Positions 1 to 7,961 of a DNA stretch of 39,260 bases are shown here, in pieces. The notes under the pieces were generated by a model that did no database searches, was not told where the DNA came from, and saw nothing but the letters and a program-made list of their open reading frames with translations. Position 1 is the stretch's first letter; each line of letters starts with the position of its first letter. Source of the DNA: an uncultured Collinsella sp. (lineage in GTDB: Bacteria > Actinomycetota > Coriobacteriia > Coriobacteriales > Coriobacteriaceae); NCBI GenBank assembly GCA_900768265.1, contig CAAGCF010000041.1:1-39260 (forward strand), given 5' to 3'. The position numbers and the translations under genes are program-made.

Positions 1-65
1 AAAGGCAATCCTGCTAAAATACAAAGCGCTCATGTAGTTTAAACGCACGACGATAAGGAGCACCA

Positions 66-1286
66 GTGGGTAACCACTTCCGTACCTCCGGTGCGGGCGA
101 TGATGCCCCCAAGACGCAGCCGAGCGTCGCGGGCAGTCGTTTCGCCACTCCGGATTCAGAGGATCAGCTGTTTAGCCCGATCCCCGCACAGCCGGCAGAT
201 CAGGCACAGCCGGCGGCAGATCCCTTTGCCTACAACCCCAACAACGATGTTGCGCTTTCCGGCACGGCTGGCTTTGAGCCCGTTCAGACGGTGACCGCTC
301 GCGTGGCTCAGCCTCAGATGAGCGCCGCCACGCCGCAGCCTACCATGGCCGGCATCCCCGATCCCATGGCCCCTGCGGCTCCCGCGCCGCAGCCCGCGCA
401 GTCCGGTCTTTTTGCCGGCATTCCCGACCCCACGCAGCCCGCGGCTCCCGTGGTCGAGCGCGATCAGGCCGCCGAGGTCGCAAGCCTCGACAACGCGCTC
501 AACAACCCCGACTTCACGTCGGTGTTTGCGCCCATCGACCCGCAGGCCAGCCGCAAAAAGATGGCCAAGCAGGCCGGTGTCGAGCCCGTCATCCTTATGG
601 AGCACGTCACCAAGATCTATCCGGCGCAGCCCAACAAGCCCGCGCTCGACGACATCAACATCGAGATCTATCCGGGTGAGTTCGTCTTTTTGGTCGGTCA
701 CTCCGGCTCGGGTAAGACCACGCTGCTGTCGACGCTCAACCGCGACGTCAAGCCCACAAGCGGTCGCATTTTGGTCGCCGGCCAGGATCTCATGAAGATC
801 AAAAACCGCAAGGTTCCGTTCCTGCGTCGTCAGATCGGCGCCGTGTTCCAGGACTTTAAGCTCCTGCCGCAAAAGACCGCCTACGAAAACGTGGCGTTTG
901 CCCTGCAGTGCATCGGCAAGCCCAAGGGCGTCATTCGCAGCCAGGTGCCCGAGGTGCTGCGTCTGGTCGGTCTGGCCGACCAGATGGACTCGCTGCCCGA
1001 TCAGCTTTCCGGTGGCGAGCAGCAGCGCGTGGCCGTTGCCCGCGCTATGGTCAACCGCCCGCCGCTGCTGATTTGCGACGAGCCCACGGGCAACCTCGAC
1101 CCGGCGATTTCGCTGGGCATCATGAAGCTGCTCGAGCGCATTAACCGCACCGGTACCACCGTGATCGTCGCTACGCACGACCGCGAGATGGTCGATAGCA
1201 TGCACCGTCGCGTGATCGCCCTCGAGGGCGGCCACGTAATCCGCGACCAGGAGAGGGGAGGTTACGGTAACTATGGCACCAACTAA
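66..1286 (+). CDS. ftsE: Cell-division ABC transporter ATPase FtsE, with long N-terminal extension
   Basis: This is the cytoplasmic ATPase of the FtsEX complex, which couples ATP hydrolysis to control of peptidoglycan hydrolases at the division site. The ABC domain starts near residue 175 and contains the Walker A motif GHSGSGKTT (211-219), the signature LSGGEQQ (314-320), Walker B LLICDEP (334-340) and the H-loop THD (370-372). The GTG start at 66 is supported by AAGGAG at 55-60. FtsE is usually about 230 residues; here about 170 extra residues precede the domain. They are rich in Pro, Ala and Gln, look disordered, and contain near-repeats such as AGIPDPMAPAAP and AGIPDPTQPAAP. The 3' end overlaps ftsX by 14 bases, which fits translational coupling. 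The assignment is firm; the role of the extension is unknown. Confidence 0.95.
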   Translation: MGNHFRTSGAGDDAPKTQPSVAGSRFATPDSEDQLFSPIPAQPADQAQPAADPFAYNPNNDVALSGTAGFEPVQTVTARVAQPQMSAATPQPTMAGIPDPMAPAAPAPQPAQSGLFAGIPDPTQPAAPVVERDQAAEVASLDNALNNPDFTSVFAPIDPQASRKKMAKQAGVEPVILMEHVTKIYPAQPNKPALDDINIEIYPGEFVFLVGHSGSGKTTLLSTLNRDVKPTSGRILVAGQDLMKIKNRKVPFLRRQIGAVFQDFKLLPQKTAYENVAFALQCIGKPKGVIRSQVPEVLRLVGLADQMDSLPDQLSGGEQQRVAVARAMVNRPPLLICDEPTGNLDPAISLGIMKLLERINRTGTTVIVATHDREMVDSMHRRVIALEGGHVIRDQERGGYGNYGTN

Positions 1287-2193
1287 CGTGGGCTACTCGC
1301 TCAAAGAGGCAATCAGCCACTTCTTCCGTAACTGGACCACCTCGCTCGGCGCCGTCATCACGATTTTCCTTTCGCTGTTTATCATCGGCCTGTTCATTAT
1401 GGGTTCCGCGATGCTGAACTCCGTGATCGGCACCGTCGAGGATCAGGTCGTCATCAACGCCTTTATCAGCGATGACGCCGACCAGGCAGATGTTCAGGCC
1501 TTTGAGGCCGAGCTCAAGACGTGGAGCAACGTCAAGTCCGTGACGTACAAGGACAAGGACGACGCGCTGGCCGAGTACACGAGCAAGATGTCGGGTAACG
1601 CCGACGCTACCATGAGCGCGCTCGACGGTCAGAACCCGCTGCCGGCTTCGTTTGCCATCGAGATGGACGATCCGTCCATGGTCGAGAGCACGGCCCAGAA
1701 GCTCAAGAAGAACGCCGATTTTCAGAAGATCGCGGACGACGGCGACGTCAACGCGAGCGTTCTGTACGGCCAGGAGGAAGTGAGCCGCCTGTTCCAGGTG
1801 ACGAACTACATCCGTATCGCCGCTGTGGTGCTTGTCGGCCTGCTGACCTTTATCGCGTTCATTTTCATTAACAACACGATCCGCCTGTCCATTACGGCGC
1901 GTCGTCGTGAGATCGCGATTATGCGTCTGGTGGGCGCAAGCAACGGCTTCATTCGCGGGCCGTTCATTACCGAGGGCGTGCTGCAGGCCATTTTGGGCTC
2001 GCTGCTTTCCATCGGCGTGCTGGAGCTGCTGCGTAACCTGATGGTCCCGCGTCTGCAGGAGAGCATCGGCTGGATGTCGTTTGCGCTGCCGATGCAGTAC
2101 TACCTGGTGACCTACGCCGCGCTGATTTTGGTCGGCGTCATTATCGGTCTCTTTGGTTCCGCCATCGCCATGCGCCGCTATCTGCGCGTGTAG
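1273..2193 (+). CDS. ftsX: Cell-division protein FtsX (permease-like subunit)
   Basis: This is the membrane partner of FtsE, which passes the ATPase signal to extracellular peptidoglycan hydrolases. The 306 residues show the FtsX layout: a short cytoplasmic N-terminus, a first membrane helix at about 24-46, an extracellular domain up to about 175, then three more helices in the last 130 residues. The C-terminal part contains the FtsX-type stretch INNTIRLSITARRREIAIMR, followed by LVGAS. The ATG lies inside the 3' end of ftsE behind a GGAGAGGGGAGG-like ribosome site, so the two proteins are probably made in a fixed ratio. A hairpin with a T run follows the stop codon. Confidence 0.95.
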   Translation: MAPTNVGYSLKEAISHFFRNWTTSLGAVITIFLSLFIIGLFIMGSAMLNSVIGTVEDQVVINAFISDDADQADVQAFEAELKTWSNVKSVTYKDKDDALAEYTSKMSGNADATMSALDGQNPLPASFAIEMDDPSMVESTAQKLKKNADFQKIADDGDVNASVLYGQEEVSRLFQVTNYIRIAAVVLVGLLTFIAFIFINNTIRLSITARRREIAIMRLVGASNGFIRGPFITEGVLQAILGSLLSIGVLELLRNLMVPRLQESIGWMSFALPMQYYLVTYAALILVGVIIGLFGSAIAMRRYLRV

Positions 2194-2218
2194 GCGTGCT
2201 TGGAATTCGTTCCTTCAA

Positions 2219-2250
2219 CGGGTCGTCTCTTTTGGGGCGGCCCGTTTTTT
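2219..2250 (+). terminator. Rho-independent terminator after ftsX
   Basis: CGGGTCG (2219-2225) pairs with CGGCCCG (2238-2244), with one G-T wobble, and is followed directly by six T. It lies 26 bases after the ftsX stop and ends the ftsEX transcript. Confidence 0.85.
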
Positions 2251-2315
2251 GTCCCCTAGGAATCATTTGGGTAGACTCTTGGGGTGTAAACGGCCATCGA
2301 TAGTAAGGAGGCGCC

Positions 2316-4451
2316 ATGGGGCGCAATAACAAGCATAAGCGTGGAGCTCGCAATAAGCGCGGGCCGGTGCGCAGCGAGCGTCGTCCGAGCCTGACTGGCC
2401 GCGTGCAGCTCCATGAGCACAGTGCCTACGTTGTAACCGAAAACGGCGACTACAAGGTCATGGGCCGCGGCAAGCGCGAGATCATGGATGGCGATACCGT
2501 TGCCGTGAGCATTAAGAACAGCCCGCATGGTGAGCGTCGCGCCGTGATTGAAGGCGTCGTCGAACGCGCCGCCATCAGCGTGGTGGGCACGTATCAGACT
2601 GCCGGTCCGCTCGGGGTGATCGAGCCACTCGATTCGCGCCTGAAGGCCGACTTCTTTATTTTGCCCGAGGACACCTCTGCCGAACACTTGGACGTGCATC
2701 CTGGCGATGTCGTCGTCGCGCGCATTCTAACGTATCCGACGCGTTTGGAATCGGGCACCGTGACGATCGAGCGCCGTATTGGCGGCGACGATGCGCCCGA
2801 TTTGGGTGTTCAGTATGTTATGGCGCGCTATGGCTATACCGATACTTACCCCGAGGCCGCGCTAGCCGAGGCCGAGGCACTTTCGCTCGATGTGGCCTCG
2901 GCACTCAAGGACCCGCTCCGCCGAGACCTGCGCGACCGCTTTGTCATCACGATTGACCCGGTCGACGCGCGCGACTTTGACGACGCCATCTCGCTGGAGC
3001 GCACGCCCGAGGGTGGATATAAGCTGGGTGTCCATATTGCCGACGTTTCGCACTATGTTGCTTGGGACGGACATATCGATCTGGAAGCCCGCCATCGCAC
3101 GACGTCGGTGTATCTTGCCGATCGCGTGCTGCCCATGTTACCCGAGCGCCTGTCGAATGATTTGTGCTCGCTGCGTCCCGACGAGGACCGCCTGACGTTT
3201 ACCGTCGACATTGAGCTCGACGCGCAGGGTCGCGTGCGCCATTACGATCCCTATCCCAGCGTGATCCGCTCGCGCGTGCGCATGGACTATGACGGCGCCG
3301 AGGCGCTGCTGGTACGTGCCGGTGCGGTGGAGTATTCGATGCTGGAGGGTGCCGTCGAGGATGTTGCCGCGGTTGAAGCCTCACGCGAGGAAGCGCTCGA
3401 GCGCGGGCTTGCGTGCGAGGAAGCCGCTCGCGGCTATAACGTCGACTTGGAGGATTTCCTCGTAGCCGCCAACGAACTCGCTGAGCTTCGCCGTCGTATT
3501 CGTCGCGCGCGCGGTTCGGTCGACTTTGATACGGCCGAGATCCGTGCGCTGTTGGATGGGGACGGTGTGCCCGTGCAGATCGTGGCCCGTGAGCGCTCGT
3601 GTGCCACGTCGCTGATTGAGGAAGCCATGCTGCTGGCCAACGAGTGCGTGGCGGAGTGGCTGGCCGACCGCGATATCGAGGCCTGCTATCGCGTACACGA
3701 CGACCCCAGTCCCGACAGCCTGCACGGTGCCGCCGTGGCGCTGGCACAGCTGGGTATCATCGATGACCGTCGCGCGTCCGGCATTGCTCTGGGAAGCCCC
3801 GATGAGCTGCAGGCGGCGGTTGATGCCGCAGCCGGTACGGCCAACGCGCCGCTCGTCAACACGTTGCTGCTGCGCAGTATGCAACGCGCACTGTACAAGC
3901 CGCGCAACGAGGGCCACTTTGCACTTGCCGCGCCGTGCTATTGCCACTTTACGAGTCCCATTCGCCGCTATCCCGACCTGGTGGTGCATCGCGTGCTCAA
4001 GCTGCAGCTGGCCTACGAGCGACTGGGCGGCAAGGACGCCTTGGTGCGTACGCCGCGGCTGATCGGCAAGGGTCGCGAGTCCCTGCCGCGCATCCTGCCG
4101 CAAATCTGCCGCGCGTGCAGCGATGCCGAGCGTGCGGCCGACGCCGCCAGCCATGCGACGCAAAAGATCAAGATCGCCCAGTACTACGAGGACCGCCTGG
4201 GTGAGCGCTACGCCGGAACGATCTCGTGGGTCAGCAGCATGGGCCTCTTTGTACGCCTGGATCTGACACAGGTTGAGGGTTTGGTTTCGATCAAGAGTCT
4301 GGGCAACGAGTGGTTCGAGTTTGATGAGGACGCGCTCACGCTCACGGGCGCCGATACGGGGACTCGCTATGAGCTGGGGCAGCGCGTGATCATCGAGGTC
4401 TCGCGCGTCAACACCACGCGCGGACACTTGGATTTCAGGCTTATTCATTAG
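2316..4451 (+). CDS. rnr: Ribonuclease R family 3'-5' exoribonuclease
   Basis: This is a processive 3'-5' exoribonuclease of the RNase II/R family, acting on structured RNA and in RNA quality control. The 711 residues begin with a short basic tail (GRNNKHKRGARNKRG), followed by cold-shock/OB-like domains (about 25-160), the RNB catalytic domain with the acidic metal cluster IDPVDARDFDDAIS (213-226), and a C-terminal S1 domain from about 610 (GTISWVSSMGLFVRLD). The helix-turn-helix seen at the start of longer RNase R proteins is not evident. The ATG follows AAGGAGG (2306-2312). In many bacteria rnr sits next to smpB; here smpB is about 8.5 kb away. RNase II is the alternative name, but the C-terminal S1 and overall size favour RNase R. 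Confidence 0.93.
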   Translation: MGRNNKHKRGARNKRGPVRSERRPSLTGRVQLHEHSAYVVTENGDYKVMGRGKREIMDGDTVAVSIKNSPHGERRAVIEGVVERAAISVVGTYQTAGPLGVIEPLDSRLKADFFILPEDTSAEHLDVHPGDVVVARILTYPTRLESGTVTIERRIGGDDAPDLGVQYVMARYGYTDTYPEAALAEAEALSLDVASALKDPLRRDLRDRFVITIDPVDARDFDDAISLERTPEGGYKLGVHIADVSHYVAWDGHIDLEARHRTTSVYLADRVLPMLPERLSNDLCSLRPDEDRLTFTVDIELDAQGRVRHYDPYPSVIRSRVRMDYDGAEALLVRAGAVEYSMLEGAVEDVAAVEASREEALERGLACEEAARGYNVDLEDFLVAANELAELRRRIRRARGSVDFDTAEIRALLDGDGVPVQIVARERSCATSLIEEAMLLANECVAEWLADRDIEACYRVHDDPSPDSLHGAAVALAQLGIIDDRRASGIALGSPDELQAAVDAAAGTANAPLVNTLLLRSMQRALYKPRNEGHFALAAPCYCHFTSPIRRYPDLVVHRVLKLQLAYERLGGKDALVRTPRLIGKGRESLPRILPQICRACSDAERAADAASHATQKIKIAQYYEDRLGERYAGTISWVSSMGLFVRLDLTQVEGLVSIKSLGNEWFEFDEDALTLTGADTGTRYELGQRVIIEVSRVNTTRGHLDFRLIH

Positions 4452-4479
4452 CCGGAATTTGGTGATTCATAGAGAACGG

Positions 4480-4505
4480 GGCGGTCTTTTGGGGCCGCCT
4501 TTTTT
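4480..4505 (+). terminator. Rho-independent terminator after rnr
   Basis: GGCGGTC (4480-4486) pairs with GGCCGCC (4493-4499), with one wobble, and runs straight into six T. It starts 28 bases after the rnr stop. Confidence 0.85.
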
Positions 4506-4567
4506 GTGGCGCATCAATCGTCTTGCCGCTCGCGCGCTTGCGTCTTCCGCCTGCTACAGGGGAGATA

Positions 4568-4606
4568 AAACCTACCAAAATAAACCTGTCCCTTTTTGGG
4601 AGGTTT
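4568..4606. repeat. Palindrome with CCTGTCCC loop upstream of recombinase
   Basis: AAACCTACCAAAA (4568-4580) pairs with TTTTGGGAGGTTT (4594-4606) with one mismatch, around a 13-base loop that contains CCTGTCCC. It lies in the leader of the serine recombinase gene. The CCTGTCCC core recurs in the palindrome at 28269-28333. It could be an operator, a recombination site or a scattered palindromic element; the sequence does not decide. Confidence 0.6.
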
Positions 4607-4625
4607 ACGAGAGAGCGGGGATGAG

Positions 4626-5231
4626 ATGACAACGGTGTACGGGTATGCGCGGGTGAGCTCGCGTGATCAAAATCTGAATCGGCAGCTGGATGCGCTGGGC
4701 GCCTATGGCGTGGAACCGGCGAATATCTTTGCCGATCATGCGAGCGGCAAGGACTTCGATCGACCGCGGTATCGCGAGCTGCTGTGCGCGTTGGATTCCG
4801 GTGATGTGCTGGTGGTACTTTCCATTGATCGGCTGGGCCGTAACTACAGCGAGATCCTCGAGGAATGGCGGTGCATAACCAAAGAGCTCGGCGCCGCCAT
4901 CGTGGTGCTGGACATGCCATTGCTCGACACGCGCGCCAGAGATTGCGGTGGGTCGGACGTGACGAGTGCATTGATTGCCGATATTGTTTTGCAGCTGCTG
5001 AGCTATGTGGCGCAGGTGGAGCGCGAGAACATTCGCCGGCGCCAAGCCGAGGGCATTGCGGCGGCGCGAGCGCGCGGCGTGCGTTTTGGCCGGCCCCGCA
5101 AGCCCTGTCCCCCGCAATTCGAGCTGGTGCGCGATACCTACGAGGCGGGTGATATCACGCGGAGTCAGGCGGCAAAGCGGCTAGGCGTGTGCGTGGGGAC
5201 GTTCGATCGCTGGATGCGCGAGATGGAGTAG
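4626..5231 (+). CDS. Serine recombinase (resolvase/invertase family)
   Basis: This is a site-specific recombinase of the small serine resolvase/DNA invertase type. The 201-residue protein starts with YGYARVSSRDQ, in which Ser11 is the expected nucleophile and Arg9 the partner arginine. It continues with the conserved IDRLGRNY segment (arginines of the active site) and the long E-helix region (VERENIRRRQAEGIAAARARG). It ends with a Hin-type helix-turn-helix (ITRSQAAKRLGVCVGTFDRW). The ATG at 4626 gives the family-standard N-terminus. An upstream TTG at 4596 would add ten residues but lies inside the palindrome at 4568-4606. No invertible segment or transposase is visible nearby, so it may be a domesticated or solitary recombinase. 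Confidence 0.9.
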   Translation: MTTVYGYARVSSRDQNLNRQLDALGAYGVEPANIFADHASGKDFDRPRYRELLCALDSGDVLVVLSIDRLGRNYSEILEEWRCITKELGAAIVVLDMPLLDTRARDCGGSDVTSALIADIVLQLLSYVAQVERENIRRRQAEGIAAARARGVRFGRPRKPCPPQFELVRDTYEAGDITRSQAAKRLGVCVGTFDRWMREME

Positions 5232-5256
5232 GGGCGCCACGGTCCTTTGGCGCCCC
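5231..5256 (+). terminator. Hairpin overlapping the recombinase stop codon
   Basis: GGGGCGCCA (5231-5239) and TGGCGCCCC (5248-5256) form a perfect 9-bp stem starting at the last base of the stop codon. There is no T run, so termination is plausible but not certain. Confidence 0.5.
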
Positions 5257-5342
5257 GATTCGAACATTTTGGATTTCGCTACGGCGACAACTGCATTTGG
5301 GGGTACACTCGCTGCTGCTCAAAAAATGACGGAGGTTAGCCC

Positions 5343-5921
5343 TTGGCGCGTGTGAAGCACATAGTCGGATGGATTTCGGTTGTCCTGCTGGTCGTGACGC
5401 TGGCAAGTATTTGGATACTGACGGAGCAAAACGTGGAGCAGACGTCGTCGCTCAGCGAGTCCACCGCGCGTGCGGTGGAAGGGCAAAGCGCCAGCGTGCA
5501 GCCCGAGACTGCGGGGGAGACCCAGGCAGGAGATGCCGCCGGGGATGCGGATTCAACGACTGGCGCCGTTCATCCCGACCCGCTTGCGCCCGTTCGTCTG
5601 TGGATGGGTGCCAACATTCGTCGCGTCGCACATACCGTTGAGTTCTTCTTTGTAGGACTGTTTGCTTCGGCGACAGTGGCATGCCTGGGCGAGTGCCTGC
5701 CATGCGCGCGATTCCGGTACGTACTCGCTCTGCTCTTTTGCGCCGTCTGCTCTGTCGGTGACCAAGTGCACAAGATCTTTGTTCCTGGTCGTCATTTCGA
5801 CATGATCGACCTGGGCTTCGATGCCGCGGGCTATGTCACCGCCATGCTGTTGGTGCTGTTGGCCGCCGCGCTGGTTCAGCGCGCGACCTGTCCCATTGGC
5901 GCCCATGCGAAACGTCGTTAA
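5343..5921 (+). CDS. VanZ-like membrane protein
   Basis: This is a small integral membrane protein of the VanZ family, whose founding member gives low-level teicoplanin resistance; the reaction is not established. Helix 1 spans about 7-27. It is followed by a hydrophilic Ala/Glu/Asp-rich loop (30-80) that is longer than usual, then three helices. The family residues are present: Arg94, His97 and Glu100 in RVAHTVEFF, then GDQVHKIFVPGR (139-150) and the following D153/D156. The start is TTG with GGAGG at 5331-5335, 7 bases upstream. The gene stands alone between two hairpins. The family call is fairly sure; the function is open. Confidence 0.8.
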   Translation: MARVKHIVGWISVVLLVVTLASIWILTEQNVEQTSSLSESTARAVEGQSASVQPETAGETQAGDAAGDADSTTGAVHPDPLAPVRLWMGANIRRVAHTVEFFFVGLFASATVACLGECLPCARFRYVLALLFCAVCSVGDQVHKIFVPGRHFDMIDLGFDAAGYVTAMLLVLLAAALVQRATCPIGAHAKRR

Positions 5922-5995
5922 CAACCCTGTTACGAATAATGCGACCTCGATGAATCATTTTGTGTCGCGCGTATTTCCGAGCGGTCGGATTTGAG

Positions 5996-6022
5996 GGGCG
6001 AGCGGTAGAACGCTCGCCCTTT
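5996..6022 (+). terminator. Terminator-like hairpin after the VanZ-like gene
   Basis: GGGCGAGCG (5996-6004) pairs perfectly with CGCTCGCCC (6011-6019), with loop GTAGAA and a short TTT tail. Confidence 0.65.
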
Positions 6023-6044
6023 GTGCGCCACGATGCGGCACAAT

Positions 6045-6084
6045 GTACCGTAAAAGCTGTTTATATCCGGTACGAATCGTTCGT
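6045..6084. promoter_or_regulatory. Candidate operator region upstream of murR
   Basis: GTACCG (6045-6050) and CGGTAC (6068-6073) are inverted with a 17-base gap. They abut a second palindrome, ACGAA-TCG-TTCGT (6072-6084). Both lie 35-75 bases before the MurR-like start, where an autoregulatory site would be expected. No convincing -35/-10 pair was found, so this is a suggestion only. Confidence 0.3.
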
Positions 6085-6118
6085 TGGTCTTTAATTCTTC
6101 TCAACGGAGGTGTTTGAG

Positions 6119-6970
6119 ATGACAAACGGATTGCTTTTAAGGCTTCGCGAGCGTGAGCTCAGCGCGAGTCCGGCGGAACGCAATGTCATCGCATACGTGA
6201 GTGCTCATCCGCATGAGGTGGTCGGGCTGTCCGTCCGCGGTCTTGCCGATGCCACGTTCTCCTCGCCCTCGAGCATTTTGCGTTTTTGCAAGCGCTTGGG
6301 TTTTGCGGGCTACAAGGAGTTCCAGCGCGAACTGATTGCCGAACTGGCGCTCTTGGGTGACAAGAAAGACGTTGCCCTCGAGGACATCTCCATGGACGAC
6401 AGCGTCGAACGTATCGTGGGGAAGGTGATGAAAAGCAACGTGCGCACAATCGAGGCGACGGCGCGAACGCTCGATTACACCGTCTTGGAGCGATGCGCGG
6501 CCCATCTTAAGCGGGCACGCGCGGTCAATCTGTTCGGTATCGGTGCCTCTCGTTTGGTCGCGCACGATCTAGCGCAAAAGCTCATGCGTGTTGACAAAGA
6601 GTGCCATCTGTACGACGACTGGCATGATCAGCTCCTGTGTGCCAAGAACATGCATGAGGGCGATATGGCAATCGCCTTTAGCTACTCGGGCTTAACGCAA
6701 GAAGTGCTGGACTGCACCGTCGAGGCTCAACGTCACAACTGTCCCGTTGTGGCCGTGACCAAGGTAGACGGATCGTCCAAGCTTGCCACCATGGCCGATG
6801 CCGTGCTCGGCGTTGCTGCAAGCGAGCCCTTGGTCCGCAGCGGTGCCATGGCCTCGCGTATGGCCCAGCTTATGGTTGTCGATGCCCTGTACGCTGCTTA
6901 CGTTGCCAGCGACTACGAGCGGGCGAAGCATGTCATTAAGCAAAACTACATCGAGAAACAGGAAAGATGA
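6119..6970 (+). CDS. murR: RpiR/MurR-family transcriptional regulator
   Basis: This is a sugar-phosphate-responsive regulator. The N-terminal RpiR helix-turn-helix (about 1-77, with LADATFSSPSSILRFCKRLGF read as two short parts around residues 42-62) binds DNA. The SIS domain from about residue 135 (VNLFGIGASR, then FSYSGLT at 187-193) binds a phosphosugar. Adjacent murQ, PTS and mupG genes suggest that it senses MurNAc-6-phosphate, as MurR does. The ATG at 6119 is 8 bases after GGAGG (6106-6110); a GTG at 6110 lies inside that ribosome site and is less likely. It is the first gene of the cluster and 10 bases from murQ. It could act as repressor or activator; RpiR proteins do both. Confidence 0.85.
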   Translation: MTNGLLLRLRERELSASPAERNVIAYVSAHPHEVVGLSVRGLADATFSSPSSILRFCKRLGFAGYKEFQRELIAELALLGDKKDVALEDISMDDSVERIVGKVMKSNVRTIEATARTLDYTVLERCAAHLKRARAVNLFGIGASRLVAHDLAQKLMRVDKECHLYDDWHDQLLCAKNMHEGDMAIAFSYSGLTQEVLDCTVEAQRHNCPVVAVTKVDGSSKLATMADAVLGVAASEPLVRSGAMASRMAQLMVVDALYAAYVASDYERAKHVIKQNYIEKQER

Positions 6971-6980
6971 GGTGAATGAA

Positions 6981-7904
6981 ATGCTCGATTTAACAAAATT
7001 CACGACCGAACAGCGTAATCAAAGGTCAATGGACCTCGATACGATGACATCGCTGCAAATCGTCACGACGATGAATGATGAGGATCTTCGTGCCGTCCAG
7101 TCGGTCACGAAAGTGTTGCCCCAGGTTGCCACAGCAATCGACTGGGCTGCTGAGGCACTCGAGCGCGGCGGGCGCGTCTTTTACATGGGCGCAGGCACCA
7201 GCGGTCGTCTGGGCGTACTCGACGCTTCGGAGTGTCCGCCCACGTTTGGTGTGTCACCCGATCTGATTGTCGGGCTCATTGCCGGAGGCGAGACGGCGTT
7301 TATCAAGGCTGTCGAAGGTGCCGAAGACAGCGAGGAGCTTGGCGCGAGCGACCTGCGGGAGCGTGGACTTTCGGACAAGGATCTTGTCGTTGGCCTGGCG
7401 GCAAGCGGTCGTACTCCCTATGTGGTGGGCGGCCTTGTGTACGCCAAAGCAACTGGGTGCAAGACCATCGCAATTGCCTGTAACCAAGGGTCGAAGATCG
7501 GGGAGAGCGCGGATCTTGCCATTGAGCCCGTGCCCGGTCCCGAGGTGCTGACCGGCTCAACGAGGCTCAAGGCGGGAACGGTCCAAAAGCTCATTCTCAA
7601 TATGATTTCGACCGGTGCCATGGTCAAGATTGGCAAGGTGTACCAAAACCTGATGGTCGATGTACAGCAGACGAACGAGAAGTTGGTGGTGCGCGGCCAG
7701 AACATCGTGATGGAGGCGACCGGCTGCACGCGCGAGCGCGCTGTTCAGGCGCTTGCAGATGCCGGCGGCCACGTAAAAACCGCTATTGTCTCGGTGCTGC
7801 TGGACTGCGATGCCGAGCAGGCTGCGGTAGCTCTTGAGCGGGCGCGCGGCCATGTCCGTGCTGCGGTGAGGGGCCATGAGAAGAGCAATGCCGATGCCCA
7901 ATAG
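6981..7904 (+). CDS. murQ: N-acetylmuramic acid 6-phosphate etherase MurQ
   Basis: MurQ removes D-lactate from MurNAc-6-phosphate to give GlcNAc-6-phosphate in the cytoplasm, the entry step into amino-sugar metabolism. The 307 residues carry the SIS phosphosugar site FYMGAGTSGRLGVLDASECP (67-86) with Glu84. They also carry VEGAEDSEE with Glu115; these match the two catalytic glutamates known in E. coli MurQ (83 and 114). GLAASGRTPYV is a second conserved SIS segment, and a C-terminal helical domain (GCTRERAVQALADAGG) completes the family layout. The ATG at 6981 gives the standard N-terminus behind a GAGGTG-type ribosome site. It is co-transcribed with the regulator upstream and the PTS gene downstream. 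Confidence 0.95.
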   Translation: MLDLTKFTTEQRNQRSMDLDTMTSLQIVTTMNDEDLRAVQSVTKVLPQVATAIDWAAEALERGGRVFYMGAGTSGRLGVLDASECPPTFGVSPDLIVGLIAGGETAFIKAVEGAEDSEELGASDLRERGLSDKDLVVGLAASGRTPYVVGGLVYAKATGCKTIAIACNQGSKIGESADLAIEPVPGPEVLTGSTRLKAGTVQKLILNMISTGAMVKIGKVYQNLMVDVQQTNEKLVVRGQNIVMEATGCTRERAVQALADAGGHVKTAIVSVLLDCDAEQAAVALERARGHVRAAVRGHEKSNADAQ

Positions 7905-7961
7905 GTGCACGGCGTGAGTAGATATGACATCAAGAAGAGATACCCAATACAAGGAGGAGTT

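Noticed and set aside
4596..4625. TTG start giving ten more residues to the recombinase
   Set aside because: The codon is inside a palindrome, lacks a ribosome site, and the ATG at 4626 gives the standard family N-terminus.
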